Shown here: positions 43,214 through 50,923 of the stretch, piece after piece
How positions within the stretch are numbered: the stretch's first letter is position 1
Layout of the letters: every line of letters starts with the position of its first letter
From: Flavobacterium sp.
GTDB taxonomy: Bacteria; Bacteroidota; Bacteroidia; Flavobacteriales; Flavobacteriaceae
Assembly (NCBI GenBank): GCA_026390995.1
Contig: JAPLEX010000016.1
Location: forward strand, 1 to 50,923
DNA length: 50,923 nucleotides
Direction: 5' to 3'
Position numbers and translations under genes: made by a program
The notes under the pieces: model-generated
What the model saw: the letters and a program-made list of their open reading frames with translations, nothing else
Database searches by the model: none
Told to the model about the DNA's origin: nothing

Positions 43214-44177
43214 TAATGTCAACAATCAAATTATTGATGAAACAGAAGTAATTCAAAAAGCTTCAAGCAGTTTTATTGAAGCAAACACCATTAAAGTCAA
43301 TTTAAAGCATCTAAAAGAGGATTGTATTATTCCTGTGTTCTCAAAGGACAATGAAAGCACTATATCTCATTTTCAATTTATAAATAAAGCGTTTGAAGTT
43401 GTAAAAGATTTGTTTCCAGATTTTAACCCAAAAGAGCCTGAAATTAGAGTTTCACATGAAATTAAGGGCAGAGTGCCAAGTGCAATAGGAAAACCCGCTA
43501 AAGAGCTCTTAGAAGCAGAAAAAACAGTCTATTATGAACGATGTGCATTCTTAATAGAATTACATCAGGCAAAAGAAGTTGTAAATGGAAATGCATTGAC
43601 ATTATCTGTAGGAGGCGTTCGAAGCTACAGTCAAGAAAATCTATATAGTAAGAAATCTGTAGAGAAATTCAAAATCTTTATAGGCTACCAAAATAAGGTG
43701 TGTACCAATCTATGTATAGCAACAGATGGGTTTAGTAATGAAGTTAGAATATCATCTATTAATGAATTACAGACGGATATGTGCAATTTGTTCAGTAATT
43801 ATGATAGAATAAAACACCTAGGAATGATGGAGCGAATGAGCAGATATTTTTTGGATGAAGAACAATTTGCTCATTTGATTGGCAAAATTAGAATCTACCA
43901 ACATTTGGAAAAAAGTGATCAAAGATTAAAACAACCTTTCCTGTTGAATGATGGACAAGTTAATTCGGTAGTTAGAGATTATTTTAATTGCCCTAATTTT
44001 TCAAGAGATACAAACAAAAACATTTCGCTTTGGAGCTTATATAATTTGTTTACAGAAGCTAATAAGAGCAGCTATATTGACAATAATTTAGAACGAAATG
44101 TAAATGCATACGAGTTCATAAATTCCATTGCATATTCGCTCCAAAATGAACAACCAAATTGGTTTCTCCCATTATAA
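43191..44177 (+). CDS. DUF3871 family protein
   Basis: 328-residue protein of a family confined, as far as I know, to Bacteroidota genomes and their mobile elements. Recognisable parts are SHEIKGRVPSAIGKPAKELL, VGGVRSYSQENLYSKKSVEKF and KIFIGYQNKVCTNLCIATDG. No catalytic motif is obvious. General layout recalls DUF932-type plasmid/phage proteins, and coupling to the Sak4-like ATPase suggests a role in recombination or replication. The family call is from memory of its motifs, without a search. Confidence 0.7.
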   Translation: MQATVVNSNVNNQIIDETEVIQKASSSFIEANTIKVNLKHLKEDCIIPVFSKDNESTISHFQFINKAFEVVKDLFPDFNPKEPEIRVSHEIKGRVPSAIGKPAKELLEAEKTVYYERCAFLIELHQAKEVVNGNALTLSVGGVRSYSQENLYSKKSVEKFKIFIGYQNKVCTNLCIATDGFSNEVRISSINELQTDMCNLFSNYDRIKHLGMMERMSRYFLDEEQFAHLIGKIRIYQHLEKSDQRLKQPFLLNDGQVNSVVRDYFNCPNFSRDTNKNISLWSLYNLFTEANKSSYIDNNLERNVNAYEFINSIAYSLQNEQPNWFLPL

Positions 44178-44245
44178 TTATATAGCATTTTTTATAATCC
44201 CAAGTAATAAAAGTATATGCAAAAAAGAGAAAATAAAGAGTTAAA

Positions 44246-44494
44246 ATGAACAAAAATCAACTGGCTGAGATACTAAAATACTGCACGCCAAAAGTTATTT
44301 ACGTTGTTACTTGGAATAATTTACTTAAAAGAATTCTCTGCCCATTTAGAGTAAGAGTGCTAAACCCAGTCGGTGAACTAAAAATGGGCGAGATTTTTTT
44401 AGTTGATGAAGTAAAAGTTACAATGGAATTAAAAACAATTTTTATCATAAATGGTAATGCATACTATTATCACCACTTTGATATTATTATATAG
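44246..44494 (+). CDS. Small unknown protein of the element
   Basis: 82 residues: MNKNQLAEILKYCTPKVIYVV, then a beta-rich middle (FRVRVLNPVGELKMGEIFLVDEVKVTMELKT split by a turn) and a tyrosine-rich end (YYYHHFDIII). No signal peptide, no known motif. Position, strand and base composition match its neighbours, so it is probably real. Function unknown. Confidence 0.5.
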   Translation: MNKNQLAEILKYCTPKVIYVVTWNNLLKRILCPFRVRVLNPVGELKMGEIFLVDEVKVTMELKTIFIINGNAYYYHHFDIII

Positions 44495-44675
44495 CTAATT
44501 GCTGAATTTAATTATCCAAAACTACTTCAAAAAATATTTCCTAAAAATTATGTTGCTAAATCGAATTTTTTAAATATTCAGTAAAAATATGTTATTTTTA
44601 AGTGTTAATTATACGGAATAAACATTTTTTTAACAAATAAAGTGATAATAATTAGGAAATGTCAAAAATATTTTG

Positions 44676-44683
44676 TACGTTTG
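44676..44683 (+). promoter_or_regulatory. Candidate -7 promoter element upstream of the polymerase-like gene
   Basis: TACGTTTG matches TAnnTTTG. It would start a transcript near 44690 that reads through the palindrome cluster into the polymerase-like gene at 44911. Confidence 0.45.
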
Positions 44684-44749
44684 CAATAATTACAGATTTA
44701 GCATAGTTAAATTGTGTGAAAAAAATAAAAAAGCAATCCTACAAAACAG

Positions 44750-44835
44750 CAGACAAAAACGACAAAACACATTTAAACTATAACTCTTTATAGTTTAGTC
44801 TGACTAAACAGACGCGTCTGACAATAACTGCAGAC
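44750..44835. promoter_or_regulatory. Palindrome and GTCTG/CAGAC cluster, candidate origin or operator
   Basis: This lies in the 416-base gene-free stretch 44495-44910. It has AAACTATA/TATAGTTT (44775-44796, 6-base loop), GTTTAGTC-T-GACTAAAC (44793-44809) and CAGACGCGTCTG (44809-44820). The pentamer GTCTG or its complement CAGAC occurs five times (44750, 44798, 44809, 44816, 44831). The rest of the gap is AT-rich. Placement just ahead of a polymerase-like gene suggests a replication origin or an autoregulatory operator. Confidence 0.5.
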
Positions 44836-44910
44836 AGTTTATATCGAAAAATAAAAGAGGTTATTAAAGTTGTAATTTAAAAATATTATTAATTTTTTAA
44901 ATTATTGAAA

Positions 44911-46419
44911 ATGCCTATTAAAAGGAATGCTCAAACTAAAATTGAGCAGAATGTAGAAATCAAAACTGATAAATTAATTTATCAATCAACTACTCCACTA
45001 ATACCATATCATTCAACTACATATACCCCCATATATGTTACTGATAATAATAATGTGGAATACGTTTGTAAAAACCCTTTAAAACTGGGGATTAAAAAGC
45101 ATTTTGATGCTGAAATCATAGCTGAATGTCAAGCAAATTTTCCGCTATTTTTTGAAAATATAAATACGATATATATTCCCAAAAAAGTCGAAACGCATTT
45201 AAAGAGAAGTGTGCCAAATAGCATTTTAAAAAGAATTGATGCTAATTTAGATATAGCTGTTGAAAAAAGTATTCTAATAGCTTCCGGTCTATCTTCTACA
45301 TTTTACTCTGATGAAAGATGGAAAGAACTCTCATCAAAAATAATGGATGAACAGACCAGAAAAGGAAACGATAATACTCGCATTTATCCAATAATTATTG
45401 ATGCCTTAAAATATAGTACAAATACCACAGAGGGAATTATTAAAGTAAAAACAAATGAATATGGTATCGAAACATATCAAGAAGGTGTTGCCTGTAAATC
45501 ATATTGCATTTCAGACACTTTTTTCAAAGGCAATTTAGTTAAGTACGTCATTAAAGACATGGAGATTCTTGAAAAAAGAAAAAGGTTTTTTTACAATCAA
45601 TTAAAAAAAGCTATTGATAATCCGATTGCAAATAATTTAATCGGGCTTTATTCAAAAATAAAACTCCCGAGTTATGACGAAATATTATATGCAGCAAAAA
45701 AGTTAACTCTAAGTAAGCATAAAAACAAAAAGGGCAAAACACTTACTTTTTTAAATAAGCATCCAAAGTCTTATTTTAAAGATTCTACAACAAGATGTTT
45801 CGTTGAAGAAAACATAAAATTATTTGATTATTTAACTCAACAAGGATTTATGATCCCAATTATTGGCAATGAAAAATCAGGAGGAAGAGTTGTAGATAGT
45901 TTTACGCTCATGCCTAGTTGGATTCGAAAACTTGTTAAAATTGATGGCGAATCTATTGTTGAAGTTGATTATAAAGCTTTACATCCAAATATAGCTATGT
46001 CTCTTTATAGAGGTTCAAAAAAATATTTGACACATAAATTAGTTGCAGAAGAAAGTAATATTGACCTAACAGTAGTTAAAACACTGCATCTTTCATTTTT
46101 CAACGAAACGTTGAGAGGCATGAAGGCCAGTAAACTTTATAATTACTATAAATCATCAGAACCGCAAATGCTGAAAAAAATTGAAGAGGAAAAATGGGGA
46201 AGCATCAAAAATCATAAAATAACATCTATGAGGATGTTTGCTAAAGAAGTAGAAATAATGACAAACTCAATTAGTGAGCTAAATTCAATGGGGATTTGTG
46301 TAGGATATGTTTATGACGCTCTGTTTTGCAAGAAATCAGATGCTCAAATAGTAAAAGAGATTATGGATAAAGTTGCATTAGAAAATAATGTGTTTACGAC
46401 ATCTTGTATTAATTATTAA
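44911..46419 (+). CDS. Palm-motif protein resembling a divergent family A polymerase
   Basis: 502 residues from the ATG at 44911 (a TTG two codons earlier is less likely). The N-terminal ~300 residues match nothing I know. The C-terminal third shows three motifs in the order and spacing of family A and T7-like polymerases. Motif A is VEVDYKALHPNIAMSLY (Asp353). A motif B-like helix is VVKTLHLSFFN (Lys390). Motif C is GYVYDALFC (Asp469), in the place of VHDE. No 3'-5' exonuclease motifs were recognised. It is plausibly the element's own replicase or primer-extending enzyme, although a non-catalytic homologue is possible. The upstream palindrome cluster supports a replication role. Confidence 0.6.
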   Translation: MPIKRNAQTKIEQNVEIKTDKLIYQSTTPLIPYHSTTYTPIYVTDNNNVEYVCKNPLKLGIKKHFDAEIIAECQANFPLFFENINTIYIPKKVETHLKRSVPNSILKRIDANLDIAVEKSILIASGLSSTFYSDERWKELSSKIMDEQTRKGNDNTRIYPIIIDALKYSTNTTEGIIKVKTNEYGIETYQEGVACKSYCISDTFFKGNLVKYVIKDMEILEKRKRFFYNQLKKAIDNPIANNLIGLYSKIKLPSYDEILYAAKKLTLSKHKNKKGKTLTFLNKHPKSYFKDSTTRCFVEENIKLFDYLTQQGFMIPIIGNEKSGGRVVDSFTLMPSWIRKLVKIDGESIVEVDYKALHPNIAMSLYRGSKKYLTHKLVAEESNIDLTVVKTLHLSFFNETLRGMKASKLYNYYKSSEPQMLKKIEEEKWGSIKNHKITSMRMFAKEVEIMTNSISELNSMGICVGYVYDALFCKKSDAQIVKEIMDKVALENNVFTTSCINY

Positions 46420-46436
46420 TAGGAAAACTTTCAAAT

Positions 46437-47096
46437 ATGAAAAACTCAATCAACAATTATATTATATATAAAGCCCAAAATATCTATAACGGTGAAACTT
46501 ATATAGGAGCCACAACAAAATCTCTAGAGGACAGGAAAAAAGACCATATACAAAAATCAAATAAAAAAGTTGGAAGTTATTTTCAAGAAGCCATTTGGAC
46601 TTTTGGCCCAGAAGCTTTTGTGTGGGAGCAAGTCGACACTGCTAAAAATATTGACGAACTAGCTTCTAAAGAGATAAAGTATATTTCAGAATTTAACTCA
46701 TTAGAAAATGGATACAATAGAGATTTTGGTGGTGGATTTAAGAAAACCATCTATAGGTATAATTTAGATGGTACGTTAAACTCAACTTTTGAAAATCTTA
46801 GTGATGCTGGAGAGAGTATTAATGTTAGAAAACAAGACATAAGCAGAGCCTGTTGGAGTGTGAATCATAATCTAAGTGGATTCTTGTGGAGTTATGATTA
46901 CGTTGAACCATTTATACCTATAGCAGACATTAGGAAAAAAGAAGTTTTACAATATTATTTAAATGGTGATTTTGTAGCAAGGTATATTTCAGTATCAGAA
47001 GCATCAAGTATTACAGGTGTATCAAAAACTTGTATTTCTAGGTGTTGTAGAGGAGAAAGAGTACAATCTGGTGGTTTCCTTTGGAAGTACTCCTAA
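46437..47096 (+). CDS. GIY-YIG endonuclease with two NUMOD-like repeats
   Basis: Free-standing homing-type endonuclease. The GIY-YIG nuclease domain (about 7-97) has IIY (9-11) and TYIG (21-24), catalytic Arg33, and probably Glu79 as metal ligand. Two NUMOD1-like DNA-binding repeats follow (about 103-153 and 168-218). Each shows a Y-x-LxG start, an A-x-x-(I/T) helix, an I-S-R-(A/C)C recognition part and a GFLW(S/K)Y end. 219 residues, intact. It starts 17 bases after the polymerase-like gene and is the last gene before attR. Confidence 0.85.
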   Translation: MKNSINNYIIYKAQNIYNGETYIGATTKSLEDRKKDHIQKSNKKVGSYFQEAIWTFGPEAFVWEQVDTAKNIDELASKEIKYISEFNSLENGYNRDFGGGFKKTIYRYNLDGTLNSTFENLSDAGESINVRKQDISRACWSVNHNLSGFLWSYDYVEPFIPIADIRKKEVLQYYLNGDFVARYISVSEASSITGVSKTCISRCCRGERVQSGGFLWKYS

Positions 47097-47100
47097 ATTT

Positions 47101-47126
47101 AAAGGCGGTGTAAAACCGCCTTTTTT
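47101..47126 (+). terminator. Terminator at the right end of the element's genes
   Basis: AAAGGCGGT (47101-47109) / ACCGCCTTT (47115-47123), loop GTAAA, then a T run, 4 bases after the endonuclease stop. Confidence 0.9.
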
Positions 47127-47288
47127 AATACTAGCACTTTCATTTTTTTATGATCCTAAAATCAGTTTATTTAAAATCAATCAAGTAAAGAAAATAAGAA
47201 ATAACAACATTTAATTTAGATTTAAGGCATACAATTCGATAACATAAATGAATTCATTTGCTGAATGCTGACTTATACTGGCTTCAAT
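47127..47288. other. AT-rich non-coding right end of the element
   Basis: About 160 bases between the last terminator and attR with no credible gene. GATAACATAAATG near 47238 loosely resembles the GGTAACAT repeats beside the integrase. It may hold right-arm recombination sites; nothing firm. Confidence 0.4.
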
Positions 47289-47318
47289 GTCCTTGGTTCG
47301 AGCCCAAGAGGGGGAGCT
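47289..47318 (+). repeat. attR: right 30-bp att core
   Basis: Second copy of the tRNA-Asn 3' end. Only the T arm and 3' acceptor strand are present, so this is not a tRNA gene. Confidence 0.92.
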
Positions 47319-47326
47319 AATTGAAG

Positions 47327-47356
47327 AAAGAGGTCAAAAATGACCTCTTTTTTATT
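47327..47356 (+). terminator. Displaced chromosomal terminator of tRNA-Asn
   Basis: AAAGAGGTCA (47327-47336) / TGACCTCTTT (47341-47350), AAAA loop, T run, 9 bases after the att core. Before insertion it would have followed the tRNA directly. The region 47357-47559 downstream has no gene; it holds a 7-bp inverted repeat at 47356-47373. Confidence 0.85.
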
Positions 47357-47559
47357 TTTGCAATTTTGCAAAACCTTACTGGCATTGAGTAGAAGTTGTA
47401 TTGGAGTTTTGAATTTAGGGGTTGTAACTTTTTTTTCTTCAAGAGGTAGCTTTTCTTCAAGTTTAAATAAGTCACGATGAAATTAATAAATTTAAAGACG
47501 ATAACTCATAAAAAGTTAATGTTTTTTTTAATAGCATAAAATATCATATTTTTACACTT

Positions 47560-47886
47560 GTGAAATTATTTAGCATCATAATATCAATCTATATTATAGC
47601 ACTTTCGTGTTTGCCTTGCGCGGATATGGAAGTAAGTAGCTTGGCACATAATGCAACCAAATTTACTGCAAACCACGAAGACCATTCTCACGATAAAGAA
47701 AATGATTTATGTTCTCCTTTCTGTATTTGCAGTTGCTGTGGTTCACAAATAGTTAGTCTTTTTCTAATAAATTCAATAAACTTTCCGATACCATCACAAG
47801 GTATTAAAACACAATTGCCAACCTATAAATCCGTTTTTGCTTCCAATTTCTACGGAAGCATTTGGCAACCACCTCAAATAGCATAA
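47560..47886 (+). CDS. Small exported His/Cys-rich protein (DUF6660-like)
   Basis: 108 residues from a GTG start. Signal peptide or lipoprotein-like N-terminus (IIISIYIIALSCLPC), then a His-rich stretch (NHEDHSHDKEND) and a Cys cluster (CSPFCICSCCGS), both likely to bind metal ions. Proteins of this kind commonly precede CusA/CzcA metal efflux genes in flavobacteria, as here (94 bases upstream). Likely a periplasmic metal-binding accessory. The family name is from memory. Confidence 0.75.
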   Translation: MKLFSIIISIYIIALSCLPCADMEVSSLAHNATKFTANHEDHSHDKENDLCSPFCICSCCGSQIVSLFLINSINFPIPSQGIKTQLPTYKSVFASNFYGSIWQPPQIA

Positions 47887-47980
47887 TGAAGCCCGAGTAA
47901 TTTCGGGTTATAGAGTTGTGGATTTTCCACATTATTCAATGGGCATTAGTGCCTAATTACTCATTCATTATACTATTTCG

Positions 47981-50923
47981 ATGATAAATAAAATCATTAA
48001 TTTTTCCGTAAACAACAAACTCATTACAGGCGTTTTGTTGGCGATATTTGTTTTGTTTGGCATTTATTCATTCACACAATTAAGTGTAGATGCGTTGCCA
48101 GATGTAACTAATAATCAAGTGCAAGTAGTTACAAATACACCTAATTTGGCTACCCAAGAAGTAGAACAATTCATAACCTATCCACTAGAAACCGAGTTTA
48201 AATCATTGTCAGATATGGTCGAATTGCGAAGTACTAGCCGTTCGGGTTTGTCGGTAATTACGATTGTTTTCAAAGACAACGTTCCAGTTAATATTGCTCG
48301 TCAGCGAGTAGATGAAAAAATAAAAACGGCTACCGATAATATTCCAAAACAATATGGGACACCCGAATTATTGCCACCAACAACAGGGCTTGGCGAAATA
48401 TTTCAATATGTTTTAGTGCCACAAAAAGGATATGAAGAAAAATACAACCTATCTGAATTAAGAACCATTCAAGATTGGATTGTGCGCCGTCAATTATTAG
48501 GAACGGTTGGCGTGGTCGATGTGAGCAGTTTTGGTGGTAAACTAAAACAATACGAAGTTTCAGTAAAACCCGAACGACTTTAGGCTAATAATCTAACGTT
48601 AATCGATGTGTTTGATGCGCTGCAAAACAACAACGAAAACACAGGCGGAAGCTACATTGATAAAGGTCCAAATATTTATTTCATTCGTGGCGAAGGATTA
48701 ATTCAAAACATAGAAGACATCAACAATATTGTAGTCAAAAACAATACAGGTGTTCCTATTTTAATAAAGGACATTGCGGAAGTTAAATTTGGTTTTGCAC
48801 CTCGTTACGGAGCAATGACAAGAAACGGAAAAGGTGAAACCGTTGGTGGAGTAGTTTTAATGCAAAAAGGAGAAAACGCTGTACGAGTAATTGAACGAGT
48901 AAAGGAAAAAATGAAATCCATCGAAAAATCTTTGCCAAAAGGTGTGAAAATTGATGTATTTGTAGATAGAACCAAACTAATTGAGAAAACTGTTAGTACG
49001 GTTTCAACCAATTTATTAGAGGGTGCATTAATCGTTATTTTAGTTTTGGTTTTGTTTCTCGGCAGTTTAAGAGCAGGTTTAATTGTGGCTTCTGTCATTC
49101 CTTTAGCAATGCTTTTTGCCATCATTATAATGAATATGTTCGGGTTAAGTGCCAATTTAATGAGTATGGGGGCTTTAGATTTTGGACTTATTGTTGATGG
49201 TGCTGTAATAGTGGTCGAAGCCACTTTGCATATTTTCTCAAAGCATTATAAGAGTAATATCCTTTCTCAAAATCAAATGGATGAGGGTAAAATGTTTATG
49301 CCAATGGCACAAACTGTTAGTTTCGCTATCATAGGCGCATTAATCCTTTCACTTACTTATGTGCCTTGGGCTAGTAGCCTTTTTTTAAGTAAAAGGGTTA
49401 GCGATAAACCTAATTTTACTGATAGGTTTATGAATAAACTGAATAATTTGTATCAACCTTATTTGGTGAAAGCTTTAGAGCGAAAGTTTGCAGTTATCGG
49501 ACCTGCAATATTATTATTTATCGCATCATTATTTATATTCAATTCATTGGGTGTCGAATTTATTCCCGAATTAGACGAGGGAGATTTTGCAATGAATTAC
49601 ACTATTCGACAAGGAAGTAGTTTACCTCAAAGTATTGAAGTAGGTACACAATTAGAAAAACTTGCGCTTACATTTCCGGAAGTTAAAGAAGTAGTTGGCA
49701 AAATTGGAAGTAGCGAAATTCCAACCGACCCAATGCCTATAGAAAGTGCTGATTTGATTATGGTAATGAAAGATAAAAAAGAATGGACAACAGCACACAA
49801 CAAAGAAGATTTAGCCGAGAAAATGAATGAAAAATTAAGTCAGATTCCAGGTTGTAATTTATCTTTTGAGCAACCTATTCAAATACGTTTCAATGAACTA
49901 ATTGCAGGAGTAAAATCGGATATTGCTATAAAAATATTTGGCGATAATTTAGATAAATTGTTTTCAGAAGCCAACAAAGCAGTTCCTATTATTAAAGGGA
50001 TTGAGGGTTTAACCGATATAAAAGTAGAACAAGTTACAGGTAAAATACAATCGAAATAAAATTGCTCAATACGGTTTGAATATTTCCGATGTAAACCGAA
50101 TTTTAAATACGGCTTATGCAGGAGGAACAACTGGCGTTGTTTATGAGGGAGAGAAAAAATTTGATTTGGTCGTTCGTATTCCTAAAAACCAAAACACAGA
50201 TATTGATGCTTTAAAATCATTATTAATTCCAACACCGAGAGGCAATCAAATTCCATTAAACGAAATTGCAGAAATCACTTTTAAAACTGCACCATCACAA
50301 ATAAGTCGTGAAAATGCCGAACGTAGAATAGTAATTGAAGCCAACGTTCGTGGTCGTGATGTAGAAAGTGTAGTATTAGAAATTCAGCAAAAATTAGAAG
50401 CCAAATTAAAACTCCCCGAGGGCTATTTTATTACTTATGGTGGGCAATTTCAAAACCTGCAAGAAGCAAAAGGAAGATTGCAATTGGCTGTTCCTGTTGC
50501 ACTTTTACTGATTTTCTTTTTACTCTTTTTGTCGTTCCGTTCACTCAAAGAAGCAACCATAATATTTTCTGCAATTCCTTTAGCATCTATTGGCGGAATT
50601 ATTGCTTTATGGGTTCGTGGAATGAATTTTAGTATCTCGGCAGGAGTTGGTTTTATTGCGTTATTTGGAGTAGCAGTTTTAAACGGAATCGTTTTAATAA
50701 GTTATTACAATCAATTAAAAGACGAGGGCGAAGACAATCTTTTACAACGTATTTATAAAGGCAGTAGCGCACGATTAAGACCAATTTTAGCAACGGCAAC
50801 CGTTGCTTCATTAGGATTTTTACCAATGGCATTAAGTACAAGTGCAGGTGCAGAAGTGCACAAACCATTAGCAACAGTAGTTATTGGCGGTTTGCTAACT
50901 TCTAAACTGTTAACCTTATTTGT
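47981..50923 (+). pseudogene. CusA/CzcA-type heavy-metal RND pump, interrupted; 3' partial
   Basis: Encodes the inner-membrane pump of a Cu/Ag or Co/Zn/Cd efflux system, in three pieces. 47981-48583 gives the N-terminus (SVDALPDVTNNQVQVVTNTP). An in-frame TAG (48581-48583) then replaces what was probably AAG, and the same frame continues (ANNLTLIDVFDALQNNNENT) to 50059 with the TM4 proton-relay Asp in LDFGLIVDGAVIVVEA. After a frameshift near 50045-50052, homology continues in another frame (RNKIAQYGLNISDVNRIL onward) to the right edge, including ISAGVGFIALFGVAVLNGIVL. Two independent lesions suggest a decayed gene; sequencing error is an alternative. Confidence 0.85.

Larger units (their letters stand above)
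37594..47318. mobile_element. Integrative element in tRNA-Asn (about 9.7 kb)
   Basis: Bounded by a 30-bp direct repeat of the tRNA-Asn 3' end (37594-37623 and 47289-47318). A tyrosine recombinase gene begins about 210 bases from the left repeat. Content: integrase, HTH regulator, T9SS propeller protein, lipoprotein, SSB-like protein, Sak4/RecA-like ATPase, DUF3871 protein, small unknown protein, palm-motif polymerase-like protein, GIY-YIG endonuclease. Visibly more AT-rich than both flanks. No capsid, terminase, relaxase or conjugation genes were seen. Confidence 0.9.

Noticed and set aside
47289-47318. Second tRNA-Asn gene
   Set aside because: Only the T arm and 3' acceptor strand are present; D and anticodon arms are missing. 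It is the attR repeat.
48581-48583. TAG read as pyrrolysine or as suppressed stop in the metal pump gene
   Set aside because: No basis for stop recoding in this group, and a second lesion (frameshift) occurs downstream; decay or error is simpler.

Overview
The window comes from a gliding member of the Bacteroidota, most likely Flavobacterium or a close relative. The evidence is four proteins with type A C-terminal signals for the type IX secretion system (T9SS), a gldH gliding lipoprotein, a SusC/RagA-like TonB receptor with a carboxypeptidase-regulatory-like head, an OlsF-type ornithine lipid synthase, and Bacteroidota promoters (TAnnTTTG at -7, sometimes TTTG or TTG about 19 bases upstream). 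Shine-Dalgarno sites are mostly absent.

Layout. 1-6.2 kb: a T9SS-exported beta-helix/PKD-like protein (cut by the left edge) and a TonB-dependent receptor. 6.3-10 kb: OmpA-like lipoprotein and exonuclease III, divergent from olsF. 10-15.4 kb: a leftward cluster ricT-gldH-PBP1A-scoA-scoB. 15.5-17 kb: the tRNA hydroxylase trhO with an extra C-terminal barrel. 17.1-22.8 kb: a complete tripartite RND efflux operon. 22.8-25.8 kb: bacilliredoxin, a 2-hydroxyacid dehydrogenase and mgtE, all leftward. 26.1-29.5 kb: a large T9SS lamin-tail/CotH protein that interrupts an ancestral ksgA-mgtE junction. 29.6-33.9 kb: the leftward set serS-TPR-DUF4286-ksgA. 34.1-37.5 kb: an M1 aminopeptidase exported by T9SS, and rseP.

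37.5-47.3 kb: a tRNA-Asn gene carries an integrated element of about 9.7 kb bounded by a 30-bp direct repeat of the tRNA 3' end. The element is visibly AT-rich. It encodes a tyrosine recombinase, a small HTH regulator, a T9SS seven-repeat propeller protein with a small lipoprotein, and a DNA-metabolism set: an SSB-like small protein, a Sak4/RecA-like ATPase, a DUF3871 protein, a protein with family A polymerase-like palm motifs, and a GIY-YIG/NUMOD endonuclease. I see no capsid, packaging, relaxase or type IV secretion gene. It looks like an autonomous or satellite-type integrative element and is the best candidate here for something little described.

47.5 kb to the end: a His/Cys-rich small protein and a CusA/CzcA-type metal efflux pump gene broken by an in-frame TAG and a frameshift, running off the right edge.

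Two events stand out. One is the tRNA-Asn island, which also brings a replacement terminator for the tRNA. The other is a 129-bp duplication of the ksgA 3' end flanking the lamin-tail/CotH gene; one copy still preserves the old overlapping ksgA-mgtE junction. Functional assignments rest on motifs read by eye; no database search was run.
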